From: Neorhizobium alkalisoli
GTDB taxonomy: Bacteria > Pseudomonadota > Alphaproteobacteria > Rhizobiales > Rhizobiaceae
Length of the DNA stretch: 64,000 bases
Reading direction: 5' to 3'
Assembly: GCF_007829835.1 (NCBI RefSeq)
Contig: NZ_VIWP01000001.1
Location: 1,054,001 to 1,118,000, forward strand
The notes below the pieces were generated by a model. That model saw only the letters and a program-made list of their open reading frames with translations, ran no database searches and had not been told where the DNA came from. Made by a program: the position numbers and the translations under genes. Positions 32,457-41,343 of this stretch are shown here, piece by piece. Numbering within the stretch: the first letter of the stretch is position 1; every line of letters begins with the position of its first letter.

Positions 32457-34436
32457 CTATGGCCGCGACGTGGTCTTGCCGTTTGAGCGGATTACCCAAA
32501 GGAAATACGGTCCGCCGATGAATGCCGCGATGACGCCCGCAGGTATCTCGTATGGAAAGTCCGCGGCCCGTCCGAGCCAGTCGGCGGTGATCATCAATGC
32601 AGCGCCGATGGCGCTGGCGGCGAAAAGCATGCGTGTCTGTCCCCGCACGCCGGCTACTCGCGCGATGTGTGGTGCCATCATGCCGACGAAGCTCAAGGGG
32701 CCGACAACCAGTGTCGCGATACCGGTCAGGGTGGCGACAAACAGCAGCAACACGACGCGCGAGCGCCCCGGATTGATGCCGAGCGCGCGCGCCGTATGAT
32801 CGCCGAGGGGCAGCACCTCCACCCAGCGCCGAAACAGGGGGGATAAAGCTAAGCCGATCAGGGCAAGCGCCGTTGCAATCAGCGCGACGATGCCCGTGGC
32901 CCGGAATGTCGGCCCCATCGTCCATGCCAGAATATAGCTGGCCCGCGGGTCACCGCTCGCGACAATGAGGGAGATGATGGCGGTTGCAAGCGCCCCGACC
33001 GCGATGCCGCCCAACAGAACCGGCCCCGGTGCATAACTTCTTCGTCTGGCGACCGCCAGCACGAGAGAGAAGGACAGGATTGCGCCGATTATGCCCCCGG
33101 CAATCGGCATGAGGGGAGAGCCCATGCCGCCGAAGAAGAATGCGGCGATGATGCCAAGTCCCGCGCCTCCGCTGACACCGAGCCCCTCGGGGCTGGCCAT
33201 CGGATTGCGGGTGATCGCCTGTGTGATGGCGCCGGCCATGGCAAGCATGGCGCCGGCACTGGCTGAGGTCAGGACACGCGGCCAGCGGCCGGAAAGGATT
33301 CCCCACGGATCGATGCCATGGGTGAACAACTGCTCGGTCAGCGAGAAGATTGCGGCGAAGACCAGGATCGCGCCGCAGACGAAAACGAGGGCTCGGCCGG
33401 ATGTCGGGCGTGGGGACGTGTGTTCCGCGATCGGCGTGAGTTGGTCGATCGATGGCGAGGCGCTTCTGAGCAGTGCGAGCATCAACAGGGCACCGGCGAT
33501 CGCGGTGATCGTGCCGGTCGGCACTTCACCGATGATCGGTGCGCTGACGAGAACAATGCTGTCGGCGACCAGCAGCAGGAAGGCGCCGATCAGCGCTCCC
33601 CAGAACAAACGCTCGTTCAGCGTCCGGGCGCCTGCCATGCGGGCAATGTGGCTTGCGGCAAGGCCGACAAAGGCGATCACGCCGACCCTTGCTACCACAA
33701 AGGCCGCCAGGATCGTTGCGATGAACAGAACCAGTGCGCGCATGCTGGGCAGCGACAGGCCAAGGCTGCGGGCGTTTGCGTCATCCAGGCCGGCGATCGC
33801 CAGCGGACGCTGGAAAAGCAGCAGGACGGGCACGAAGATGATCAGGCGTATCGCCAGTGCAATGGCGTTCGAGTAATCGTTCTGGATCAACGATCCACTG
33901 CCCCAAATGAAGACGCCGCGCAGATATTCATGGTGGAAAAGCGCCAGGATAACCGAGGCCGAACCCGCCGAAAAACTGATGACCATGCCGCAGAGCAGCA
34001 GCGTCATCGGAGAAAAGTCGGTCTTGCGCGCAAGGCCAGAGACGATCGCCACCGCCACAAGACCGCCGATGAGCGCTGCGATGTCCCGCTGGAAGGCCGA
34101 TATCGTGACGACTGAGAGCGACAAAAGCGTGATCGCCAGCTGCGCGCCGGAAAGGATGCCGAGCGTCGATGGCTCCGCGAGTGGATTTTTCAGTAGCTGC
34201 TGGAAAATGGTGCCCGCGAAGGTGAGAGCTGCGCCGGCGAGGATGGCGACGATGATCCGCGGCAAAAGCGAGTAATGGACATAGATCTGCCCGAACGAGG
34301 CCGGGTCCGGATGCAGAAGCGTGGCCGACAGATCTGCGATCGGAACATAGCCGGAGATGGCGACCGCATAGAGACCGAAGGCCGCCAGCGCCATGATGAC
34401 GCAAAGGCGGGTAGGGGTTATCAGCCGTGAGATCAT
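32457..34436 (-). CDS. Iron-siderophore ABC transporter permease, fused double-length (FhuB-like)
   Basis: A 659-residue membrane protein made of two FecCD domains in tandem, as in E. coli FhuB. Each half carries the family signatures: IFQQLLKNPLAEPSTLGILSGAQ and FVGLAASHIARM in the first, ITQAITRNPMASPEGLGVSGGAG and FVGMMAPHIARV in the second. About 20 membrane helices are expected. Start at 34436 overlaps the FhuD-like stop (ATGA); the longer frame to 34664 lies inside that gene. A single chain serves as both permease halves, as in hydroxamate-siderophore uptake. Confidence 0.93.
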   Translation of the reverse strand: MISRLITPTRLCVIMALAAFGLYAVAISGYVPIADLSATLLHPDPASFGQIYVHYSLLPRIIVAILAGAALTFAGTIFQQLLKNPLAEPSTLGILSGAQLAITLLSLSVVTISAFQRDIAALIGGLVAVAIVSGLARKTDFSPMTLLLCGMVISFSAGSASVILALFHHEYLRGVFIWGSGSLIQNDYSNAIALAIRLIIFVPVLLLFQRPLAIAGLDDANARSLGLSLPSMRALVLFIATILAAFVVARVGVIAFVGLAASHIARMAGARTLNERLFWGALIGAFLLLVADSIVLVSAPIIGEVPTGTITAIAGALLMLALLRSASPSIDQLTPIAEHTSPRPTSGRALVFVCGAILVFAAIFSLTEQLFTHGIDPWGILSGRWPRVLTSASAGAMLAMAGAITQAITRNPMASPEGLGVSGGAGLGIIAAFFFGGMGSPLMPIAGGIIGAILSFSLVLAVARRRSYAPGPVLLGGIAVGALATAIISLIVASGDPRASYILAWTMGPTFRATGIVALIATALALIGLALSPLFRRWVEVLPLGDHTARALGINPGRSRVVLLLFVATLTGIATLVVGPLSFVGMMAPHIARVAGVRGQTRMLFAASAIGAALMITADWLGRAADFPYEIPAGVIAAFIGGPYFLWVIRSNGKTTSRP

Positions 34437-35320
34437 GCGAGGCCGAGACCCTGTCGGATGACTTCGGCAAAGCGCATGGCCGAAGGAAACGCGCCAAAAA
34501 CCCAGGTCGGCGGGATCATGGCGACATGGCCATTGCGCACCGCCGGCAGGGACTTCCAGAGCGCGCTCTGCAGGAATGTGCCGGGCGGACCGGGTTCGAT
34601 GATGATGATCCGGGCCTCCGGATAACGGGCGATCGCATCCAGGCCTGCTGTCGCAAATCCCCAATTGTTGGTCGCGCCGTTCCAGGCATTCGGGATGCCG
34701 AGGCGTTTCAGGACGTCGTCGAACAGGCCTCCGGCGCCATAGATGTCGACCAGCCTGTCGTCGGTGAACTTGATGATCAGCAGTGGCCGCCCGTCGTATT
34801 TTTTGGCTTCGGCGGCAATCGTCTCAAGCCGGGCGTCGGATTGCTGTAGATACTCCGTGGCAACCTGTTCCCGGCCGGTTTTGGCTGCGATTTCCCGAAG
34901 CGCTCTCTCGGCTGCGGCCAGAGGTTTGCGCTCGGCACTGTAGAGCGGCAGCGCAAGGGTCGGGGCAATCTCGTTGAGCCGCGCCTGCGAGACACCATAT
35001 CCCACCTGCGACAGGATCAGATCCGGCTTCAACGATCTCAGCAATTCCATATTCGGCCAGGACCTCAGGCCGAGGTCGATCGTCTCCTGCGACAGGGCCG
35101 GGACGACCACCCGGTCACCGTAAAGAGGCGCTTCGGCGACGGCCATCGGCTGAAGTCTCAGCGCAAGCAGGGTTTCCGCCCATCCCCAATCGAGAACCGC
35201 GATCCTCGATGCCTCAGGTGAGGCGGCGGCTTCAGCCGCTACGAAAACAGACGCCAACGCGACGGCAAATTGCCGTCGCGTCAGTCCATGGTCGCGGTTC
35301 GGTTCGGCAGGACGAGGCAC
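34433..35320 (-). CDS. Iron-siderophore ABC transporter substrate-binding protein (FhuD-like)
   Basis: A 295-residue class III periplasmic binding protein. Residues 1-37 look like a Tat-type signal (LTRRQFAVALASVFVAAEAAA). The body has RIAVLDWGWAETLLALRLQPMAVAE, LKPDLILSQVGYG and a helix-rich backbone as in FhuD. It binds a ferric siderophore delivered across the outer membrane by the TonB-dependent receptor encoded just upstream (stop-to-start gap of only 4 bases), and passes it to the FhuB-like permease. Confidence 0.9.
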   Translation of the reverse strand: MPRPAEPNRDHGLTRRQFAVALASVFVAAEAAASPEASRIAVLDWGWAETLLALRLQPMAVAEAPLYGDRVVVPALSQETIDLGLRSWPNMELLRSLKPDLILSQVGYGVSQARLNEIAPTLALPLYSAERKPLAAAERALREIAAKTGREQVATEYLQQSDARLETIAAEAKKYDGRPLLIIKFTDDRLVDIYGAGGLFDDVLKRLGIPNAWNGATNNWGFATAGLDAIARYPEARIIIIEPGPPGTFLQSALWKSLPAVRNGHVAMIPPTWVFGAFPSAMRFAEVIRQGLGLA

Positions 35321-35324
35321 GGCC

Positions 35325-37817
35325 TTACCAGCTGTATTTCAGGGTCGCGTAGACGCTGCGACCTTCGCCCCAGTAGCAGCCCGTGGCCGCGATGCAGGTC
35401 GATACATATTTGCGGTCAAACAGGTTGCTGAAGTTGAGCGATGCCTTCAGGCCTTCGAGCTTCGGATTGGCCTTGCCGAAATCGTACCGGACCGCCGCGT
35501 CGAAGACCGTATAGGACGGAATGTCGAACTGGTTGGCATTGTCGCCAAAGGTCTGGCCGGTATAGCGGGCGCCTGCACCAAAGCTCAAACCATCCCAGGC
35601 ATCCGACGACTGGACGGCATAATCGAGCCAAAGCGATGCCTGCTGGCGCGGAACGAAGGCGAACCGGTTGCCCTGATTGCTGACACCGGCGGCATTTGCA
35701 TTGGCCTTGGTGATCTCGCTGTCCGTATAGGCATAGGATGCGAGAATGGAGAGAGCGTCGGTGAGTTCTGCCTTGCCTTCCAGCTCAACGCCTCGCATGC
35801 GGACCTGGCCCGTCTGGACGCTGAAGCTGGTGTTTTCCGGATCGGGCGACAGGACATTGTCCTGCGTCAGGTGATAGGCGGAAAGGGTGATGAAGCTGTT
35901 GCTGCCATCGGGCTGGTATTTGACGCCGACTTCGAACTGTTCACCGGTGGTCGGGTCGAAGGTGTTACCGGCACGGTCCGTGCCGCTGGCCGGATTGAAC
36001 GAGGTCGAGTAGCCGGCATAGGGCGAGAAGCCGTTGTCGAAATTATAGACGAGGCCGGCCCGCCAGGTGAACTTGCCATCCCTCTGGTCGACCTTGTTAT
36101 CCGCGGCGCTTGTCCGGGTCCTGGTATCCGTGTCAGCCCAGTCGTAGCGGCCGCCAAGCGAGAAGACGAAATTGTTCCATTCCATCTGGTCCTGGGCGTA
36201 AAGCCCGACCTGGCTGCGCTCCTGATCGATCCGCGTTGCAATCGGCGGCCGGCTGATTGGCGTTGCGCCGTAAACCGGATCCAGCCCGTTGAACGGCGTG
36301 AAGATCGGGGACAGGGCGGATTCCTCGTAGCGGCTGCTCTCGTAGGAATAATCCAGACCGAACAGGGCGGTATGGGCGAAATCTCCGGTCTGGAAATGCC
36401 CGATTGCCTGATTGTCGATAGTGACGGCACGGGCACTTTCCGGGAAGGCCCAGGCATAACGATAGAAGGCCTTCGGATCGCAGGCGGCCGGGCAATAGGG
36501 CTGAACGCGCTGGGTATCGGTGTCGATATAGGAATAACGAAGGTTCTGCCGGACGGTCCATGTGTCGTCGAGATCATGCTGGAACTCGTAGCCAACAGAT
36601 GCCTGGTCGCTCCTGTAATGGTCGTAGCCCGGCTCGCCGGGAAATGCGCTGCGCGGCAATTCCGGATAGATGCCGGTATAAAGCGTGCCGTTTGCGGGAA
36701 GGGCCGGCGCTCCGCCGCCTCCGGGGGAGTCGATATGCTGGTAGCTGCCATAAAGCGTCAGCGACGTGCCTTCATGCGGCTTGAAGGTGAGTGATGGCGC
36801 AATATAGGCCTTCTTCTCGCGCACATAGTCATATTGGGTATCGGTCAGGCGGCCGAGGCCGACGATGCGATAAAGCAGGCTGTCATCATCGCCGATCGCG
36901 CCGTTCAAATCGAATGCGGTCTGGATACGATGGTCCGTTCCGAACTGCGTTTCGACTTCGTTTTGAGCCGTGGCGCTCGGGCGCTTCGAGACCATGTTGA
37001 TCAGGCCGCCGGGATCGCCCTGGCCATAGAGAACCGATGCCGGGCCCTTGAGGACTTCGGCTCGTTCGAGGCCAAAAGGTTCTACGCGTGGCTGGGCGTA
37101 ACCGCGTGAACCGAACGGCAGTCGCAGGCCATCGAGGTAGCGGCTCGGGCGGAAGCCGCGGATCGTGAACCAGTCATAACGGGAATCGTCGCCATATTGG
37201 CTGATGACGCCCGGCGTATAACGGAATGCCTGGGTGAGCGTGGCCGATCCCTGAGCCGCCATCTGGTCCTTGGTGACGACATTGATGGCCTGGGGCGTGT
37301 TCTTGAGCGAGCTGTCCGTCTTGGTGCCGGTCGCGCTCTGCGTGGCGATAAATCCCTCGACCGGTCCCCGTGCATGCTCGCCCTGCAGAATGATAGGCTG
37401 CAGGGACGTGCCGGCATCCGCAGAGCCGGCGGCGGACGCAGCCTGCGGGTTGATCAGCAGGACCGTGGTTGCAGTCGTAAAGCGATAGGTAAGGCCGGTG
37501 CCGGCCAGAAGCCGCGTCAACGCGTTCTCGGCGGTCAGATTACCGGTGAAACCGGCGGTACGAAGATTGGGCGGAAGAGGACCGTCAAACGCGACATCGA
37601 TGCCTGTCACCGATGAATAACGCACCAGCGCGGCCGACACGGATTGTTCCGAAATCGCAAAGACGTAACTTTTGGCGCCCTGGGCGACGACTTCGGTCGA
37701 TACCGCAAGCGGCGCAAACCCAACGCACGCTGCCAGCAGCATCCTTCGAAACACGCGAAGGCGATCACCGCCGATTTGATTGTTCTTCACCACTGGATTG
37801 GCCCCCTGCAGACGCAT
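35325..37817 (-). CDS. TonB-dependent siderophore receptor with STN signalling domain
   Basis: An 830-residue outer-membrane transducer. After a signal peptide (about residues 22-46) it has an STN domain (VSAALVRYSSVTGIDVAFDG to TVLLINPQ), then a plug (NTPQAINVVTKDQM, RGFRPSRYLDGLRLP, LKGPASVLYGQGDPGGLINMVSKRP), and a 22-strand barrel ending YATLKYSW with terminal Trp. The STN domain contacts a FecR-type anti-sigma protein, encoded just upstream, so ligand binding would activate the FecI sigma factor and this gene. The class is FpvA/FhuE/FoxA-like hydroxamate receptors. Confidence 0.93.
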   Translation of the reverse strand: MRLQGANPVVKNNQIGGDRLRVFRRMLLAACVGFAPLAVSTEVVAQGAKSYVFAISEQSVSAALVRYSSVTGIDVAFDGPLPPNLRTAGFTGNLTAENALTRLLAGTGLTYRFTTATTVLLINPQAASAAGSADAGTSLQPIILQGEHARGPVEGFIATQSATGTKTDSSLKNTPQAINVVTKDQMAAQGSATLTQAFRYTPGVISQYGDDSRYDWFTIRGFRPSRYLDGLRLPFGSRGYAQPRVEPFGLERAEVLKGPASVLYGQGDPGGLINMVSKRPSATAQNEVETQFGTDHRIQTAFDLNGAIGDDDSLLYRIVGLGRLTDTQYDYVREKKAYIAPSLTFKPHEGTSLTLYGSYQHIDSPGGGGAPALPANGTLYTGIYPELPRSAFPGEPGYDHYRSDQASVGYEFQHDLDDTWTVRQNLRYSYIDTDTQRVQPYCPAACDPKAFYRYAWAFPESARAVTIDNQAIGHFQTGDFAHTALFGLDYSYESSRYEESALSPIFTPFNGLDPVYGATPISRPPIATRIDQERSQVGLYAQDQMEWNNFVFSLGGRYDWADTDTRTRTSAADNKVDQRDGKFTWRAGLVYNFDNGFSPYAGYSTSFNPASGTDRAGNTFDPTTGEQFEVGVKYQPDGSNSFITLSAYHLTQDNVLSPDPENTSFSVQTGQVRMRGVELEGKAELTDALSILASYAYTDSEITKANANAAGVSNQGNRFAFVPRQQASLWLDYAVQSSDAWDGLSFGAGARYTGQTFGDNANQFDIPSYTVFDAAVRYDFGKANPKLEGLKASLNFSNLFDRKYVSTCIAATGCYWGEGRSVYATLKYSW

Positions 37818-37895
37818 TACTGCCCGAGCATTCTCGGGCGTCTCAACAAGGGGACGCGGGCACCCATAAAAAACCTCGGTCGATTTTCGATTTTT

Positions 37896-38837
37896 TTATT
37901 GCGGGTAGATCAGGGTCAGCCAGGGCGAATAGCTCGCAATGCGGATGGGCAGGCCGTCCTCCAGGTTTTCCAATATCCTGCCGGCCCGCCGCACGTCGAC
38001 AATGATGCTGACGGGTCGGCGCGCCAGGGTCTTGTCCATGACGATCATCTTGCCCCGCCGCCATCTTGAAAGCGTCGCCACGATGTCTTCGAACGGGGTG
38101 GAAATGAAGACAAGCTTTCCATCGCGCCAGGAAAGCTGGGTATCGACATCCATCCGTGCCGGGACCGATAGCCGGTCGTTGGCGAAAAGAACGGACTGGC
38201 CTTCCTGGACGTCCTGCTCCTCGGTGGGCGAGGAGACCCTTACCGTATGTTCCGTGACGGCGACGACGATGCCATTCTCATGCATCCCGACCGAAAACTG
38301 GGTTCCGAGCGCCGTGCTGCGGAGCTGCTTGCAAGCGACGACGAATGGGCGGCTGGCGTCAGGGGCGACAATGAAGAAAGCTTCGCCCTCTTGTAGAACA
38401 ACCCGGCGTTGGTTCGTGGTGAAATCGAGCGAGATTGCCGTTGCCGTCGACAGTTCGACGATCGACCCGTCCGGCAATGTGAAGCGCGCAGTCTCGCCAA
38501 CTCCGGTGCGGTAATCCGCGGCCGTGGACCTTAGGTAGATGGCCGAGCCCAATCCGGCTGCGGTAAGGACTATCAGGGCACCGCCCGATTTGAGGACCTT
38601 CCGGCGCGTCAGAGACGGGTTTGGCAGAACTTCCGGCAGGGCGGCAGCGCCAAGCCACAAACGCTCGAGTTCGGAATAGGCCGCGACATGTTCGGGACTG
38701 CGCTGGAGCCAGGCCCTGAATTCCGCGCGATCATTGGCGGTGGCGCCGTCGTCGAGCAACAACGCGAACCATTCTTCCGCCTGCCGCGAAACGACCGTGT
38801 CGGCGGGACAGTGTTCGTTATGGGAGGTATCATGCAT
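37896..38837 (-). CDS. FecR-family anti-sigma/sigma regulator
   Basis: A 313-residue single-span membrane protein. The cytoplasmic N-terminal region has the DUF4880 pattern (QAEEWFALLLDDGATANDRAEFRAWLQRSPEHVAAYSELERLW), a membrane segment near residue 90 (GGALIVLTAAGLGSAIYL), and a periplasmic FecR domain (GVGETARFTLPDGSIVELSTATAISLDF). It relays the receptor's signal to the FecI sigma factor. ATG at 38837 is preferred to 38849 since an AGG-containing site lies 7 bases upstream. It ends about 80 bases before the receptor gene. Confidence 0.9.
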   Translation of the reverse strand: MHDTSHNEHCPADTVVSRQAEEWFALLLDDGATANDRAEFRAWLQRSPEHVAAYSELERLWLGAAALPEVLPNPSLTRRKVLKSGGALIVLTAAGLGSAIYLRSTAADYRTGVGETARFTLPDGSIVELSTATAISLDFTTNQRRVVLQEGEAFFIVAPDASRPFVVACKQLRSTALGTQFSVGMHENGIVVAVTEHTVRVSSPTEEQDVQEGQSVLFANDRLSVPARMDVDTQLSWRDGKLVFISTPFEDIVATLSRWRRGKMIVMDKTLARRPVSIIVDVRRAGRILENLEDGLPIRIASYSPWLTLIYPQ

Positions 38838-38882
38838 CCGCTGCCTCATGACCCGGAACAGGTGCCGCCTCGAAATTTTGGC

Positions 38883-39389
38883 CTACGCCGCCATTTCCGC
38901 GCGCAGACGCCCGAGTGCAACGACCATATGGCCGAAAACCGTCTTGGGCGAAATACCGAGACGTTCTCCGATCTCCACATAGGTGAGACCGTCGATCCGC
39001 GAAAGCATGAAAACCTCGCGAGCCCGTGGCGGCATATGGTCGAGTGCTGCCTGCACACGACGAAGCTCCTGGCGGCTTATCGTGGCGGCTTCCGCCGACG
39101 GAGTCGGATCCGAGATGGATTCCAGCCCATCGATGCCATCGACAAAGGGAGCGATCTTTTTGCGGCGCTCATGATCCAGGGCAAGATTGCGGCCGGTGAT
39201 CATGAAATATCCGGCAAGATCGGCAACGTCCCGCAGCAGGCCGGGTCTTTCCCAGAACCGCAGAAACGTATCCTGAAGCAGGTCCGCCGTCGTCGCCGAG
39301 CAATGAACCCGGCGATAGATGACGCGCGTCAAACGCGCACGAACGCCCATATAAGTATCGAGAATTTCCGGATGTTCTGCGCTATCCAT
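38883..39389 (-). CDS. ECF RNA polymerase sigma factor (FecI-like)
   Basis: A 168-residue extracytoplasmic-function sigma factor: region 2 around CSATTADLLQDTFLRFWERP and LAGYFMITGRNLALDHERR, region 4 around LDHMPPRAREVFMLSRIDGLTYVEIGERLGISPKTVFGHM. It is the first gene of the sigma, FecR, receptor, FhuD, FhuB, FhuC series and should drive receptor transcription when the siderophore is present. No Fur, RirA or Irr box could be read with confidence upstream. Confidence 0.92.
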   Translation of the reverse strand: MDSAEHPEILDTYMGVRARLTRVIYRRVHCSATTADLLQDTFLRFWERPGLLRDVADLAGYFMITGRNLALDHERRKKIAPFVDGIDGLESISDPTPSAEAATISRQELRRVQAALDHMPPRAREVFMLSRIDGLTYVEIGERLGISPKTVFGHMVVALGRLRAEMAA

Positions 39390-39508
39390 GAAACGCAGCT
39401 ATCATCGTCTCGCAATCGAAATCAAGAGTAAAGACGACAAAAAATGTCATGTTTTATTCATGGCATTGATACCTGGGAGGGCTCCCGCTGGCACTGCATA
39501 TTTCATAG

Positions 39509-39690
39509 CATCGAATATTGTTCGAGCTCACGCGTCTCGAAGCTGGTGACGTCATTGCCGGCGGCACGTCGGGCGGCGTCGGCGCCAAGCGGAATCCGCC
39601 GTTGTGGATGAAACCGGCATTCGCAACGAAATATCCGAGCCACCGGTTTCTCATCGTTCCGATCGATGCCGATCAGGTGCGCCGTTGAAA
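39509..39690 (+). pseudogene. Fragment of an FAH-family hydrolase gene (3' end only)
   Basis: The region 39390-39728 has no intact gene. On the plus strand, from 39512, one frame reads ILFELTRLEAGDVIAGGTSGG followed by VGAKRNPPLWMKP, which is the conserved C-terminal part of FAH-family proteins (normally GDVIATGTPGGVG..KPGD). A stop codon (TAG, 39506-39508) stands just before it, and after WMKP the similarity moves to another frame (ETGIRNEISEP at about 39610-39640), consistent with a small deletion or frameshift. The N-terminal two thirds of the gene is absent. Confidence 0.6.
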
Positions 39691-39728
39691 CGGCAATGCG
39701 CGCCGTCATCTCGCCCGAAAAAATCGGA

Positions 39729-40250
39729 TCAGAAGGAATACTTTTCGTCCAGGGCCTTGCGCAGGAGATTCTGGTGGATGGCTGATCCGTCAACCGGCAG
39801 AAGCGTGCGCTTTTTGACGATCCAGCGGTCATCGCGTCGCTCCAGCTCCCAGCGATTGACCACGGTGCGATGGATCCGGTAGCCGGTCGAGACGCCATGG
39901 TTCGGCAGCTCACGCGGCAGCCCCTGATGATCGAGATGGATGATCATCAGATAGGATGTCGCGATCGCCTGATCGCCGCGCAGATCGACGAGCGGGAGGC
40001 CTGCGAAATGCGCCAGACCGCCGCGGATCGCCTCGTCATGTTCCGGCCGCTGAATAAAGGCGGCGATGTTCCGGGCGCCTTTTGCGCCATCCAGCGTCGG
40101 GCCGCGATCGAATACGCCGTCTTCGTCATAAACCGACAGGGTATAGGCCGCATGCCCCGTATCGGCACTCGGCGGGTGCGATGCGATGAGTTCGTAGATT
40201 GCGAGCTTGTCCTCGATGGCGCGCAGCCTGTTTTCCAAAACCTCTGTCAA
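39729..40250 (-). CDS. SnoaL-like / NTF2-fold protein
   Basis: A 173-residue protein of the SnoaL_4 type (bile-acid dehydratase/aromatic dioxygenase small-subunit-like cone fold): RAIEDKLAIYELIASHPPSADTG, YDEDGVFDRGP, IIHLDHQGLPRELPNHGVSTGYRIHRTVVNRWELERRDDRW. Many members act as small isomerases or dehydratases. It lies divergent to a LysR gene (40405), with a nested inverted repeat between them, so it is the likely LysR target. Substrate unknown. Confidence 0.8.
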   Translation of the reverse strand: MTEVLENRLRAIEDKLAIYELIASHPPSADTGHAAYTLSVYDEDGVFDRGPTLDGAKGARNIAAFIQRPEHDEAIRGGLAHFAGLPLVDLRGDQAIATSYLMIIHLDHQGLPRELPNHGVSTGYRIHRTVVNRWELERRDDRWIVKKRTLLPVDGSAIHQNLLRKALDEKYSF

Positions 40251-40331
40251 CGATCGATGCTCCTGCTTAAGCGGGCTTGCTGCAATTGGCGGACGCAGCA
40301 GGCGTAGGGGAAAGCCAGATACTAGACCGTG

Positions 40332-40379
40332 CGAAACGGTTGCGATAATACCTTTGAGATCGCAGGTGATGCCGTTTCG
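40332..40379. promoter_or_regulatory. Nested inverted repeats between divergent SnoaL-like and lysR genes
   Basis: An outer pair CGAAACGG (40332-40339) / CCGTTTCG (40372-40379) encloses an inner pair TGCGAT (40341-40346) / ATCGCA (40359-40364); all arms are exact complements. The inner centre is 12 A/T-rich bases. It could be a regulator-binding site or a hairpin in the lysR leader. Confidence 0.5.
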
Positions 40380-40404
40380 GCATCATGCGGAGGCCTGGTA
40401 TCAC

Positions 40405-41331
40405 ATGGACTTGCGGAAACTTCGTTACTTCGTCGGACTTGTCGAGGCCGGCGGATTTCGCCGGGTAGCGGACGTGCTGAAGGTCGCGCAACCAGCCTTG
40501 ACGCGCCAGATACGCTCGCTGGAAATCGATCTCGGTGTGCAGCTCGTCATCCGGTCGAAGGCGGGCGTAACGCTTCTGCCGGCAGGACAGACGCTCCTGG
40601 AGGAAGCGCGTGAGATACTGGCACGCGTCGATCGACTGGGCGAACTCGTTATCCAACTTCAGGTTTCGGAAGCGGCCGGCGAAGTGCGTATCGGCCTGCC
40701 GTCAGCTTTGGCGGATACGCTTCTTGGCAGGATTGTCCAGACCGTGAAGGCCGGCCACCCGAATATCCAGATCATATGCCGGGAAGGCGCCGCGGACGCG
40801 GCAATCCAGGTCGAGGAGGGTGATCTCGATCTCGCCGTTGTCAGCGTTGCTCCGGGTCCCGTCCGCTATACCTGTCATTTCGAACGCCTTCTCAAAGAGC
40901 AGGATTACATGCTGTCGCGCGATACCGGCGCCCTTCAAGCAAAAGAGATATCGCTTCCCGAGCTGTTTGCGAAACCGGTTGTCCTGACGCCCTTGCCCAA
41001 TGCTCGCCGCTTGCATCTCGAAAAACTTGCCGCCGCATGTGGTGCGAAGCTCGATATCGTGGCGGAAGCGGCGACCATGTCGGCGCAGCTTGAACTCGTT
41101 TCGCGTGGTCTCTGCGTTGCCGTGCTGCCGCTCAGCGCTGCTCGCGTGATGCAGCGTGGCGGCATATCCATGATTGCCGTCAAGGACCTCATCTCCTATC
41201 GACTTATGCTGGTGAACCGCAGCCCTTTGAGGCCGGTGGCGACGGGCGTTGTCGCAGAAGTCCTTCGCTCGATGTTTCGAGTGCAATATCAGGATCGAGC
41301 CGGCGCCGATAACGGAGCCGGCTCGATTTAG
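40405..41331 (+). CDS. LysR-family transcriptional regulator
   Basis: A 308-residue LysR protein. The N-terminal HTH is RKLRYFVGLVEAGGFRRVADVLKVAQPALTRQIRSLEIDLG; the substrate-binding domain covers about residues 90-295 (GEVRIGLPSALADTLLG, VEEGDLDLAVVSV). Start at 40405 is chosen for match to the family; the frame is open to 40207 but that part is intergenic. GGAGG stands 11-12 bases upstream, a little far. It is divergent from the SnoaL-like gene and convergent with the PQQ-dehydrogenase gene. A hairpin overlaps its last codons. Confidence 0.9.
   Translation: MDLRKLRYFVGLVEAGGFRRVADVLKVAQPALTRQIRSLEIDLGVQLVIRSKAGVTLLPAGQTLLEEAREILARVDRLGELVIQLQVSEAAGEVRIGLPSALADTLLGRIVQTVKAGHPNIQIICREGAADAAIQVEEGDLDLAVVSVAPGPVRYTCHFERLLKEQDYMLSRDTGALQAKEISLPELFAKPVVLTPLPNARRLHLEKLAAACGAKLDIVAEAATMSAQLELVSRGLCVAVLPLSAARVMQRGGISMIAVKDLISYRLMLVNRSPLRPVATGVVAEVLRSMFRVQYQDRAGADNGAGSI
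41294..41327 (+). terminator. Perfect 11-bp stem at the end of lysR
   Basis: ATCGAGCCGGC (41294-41304) and GCCGGCTCGAT (41317-41327) are exact complements around a 12-base loop, inside the last codons of lysR and followed by TTTAG. The next gene converges 13 bases away. The T tract is very short, so it may also act as an RNA-stabilising stem. Confidence 0.5.
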
Positions 41332-41343
41332 CGTGTCGTGCCG

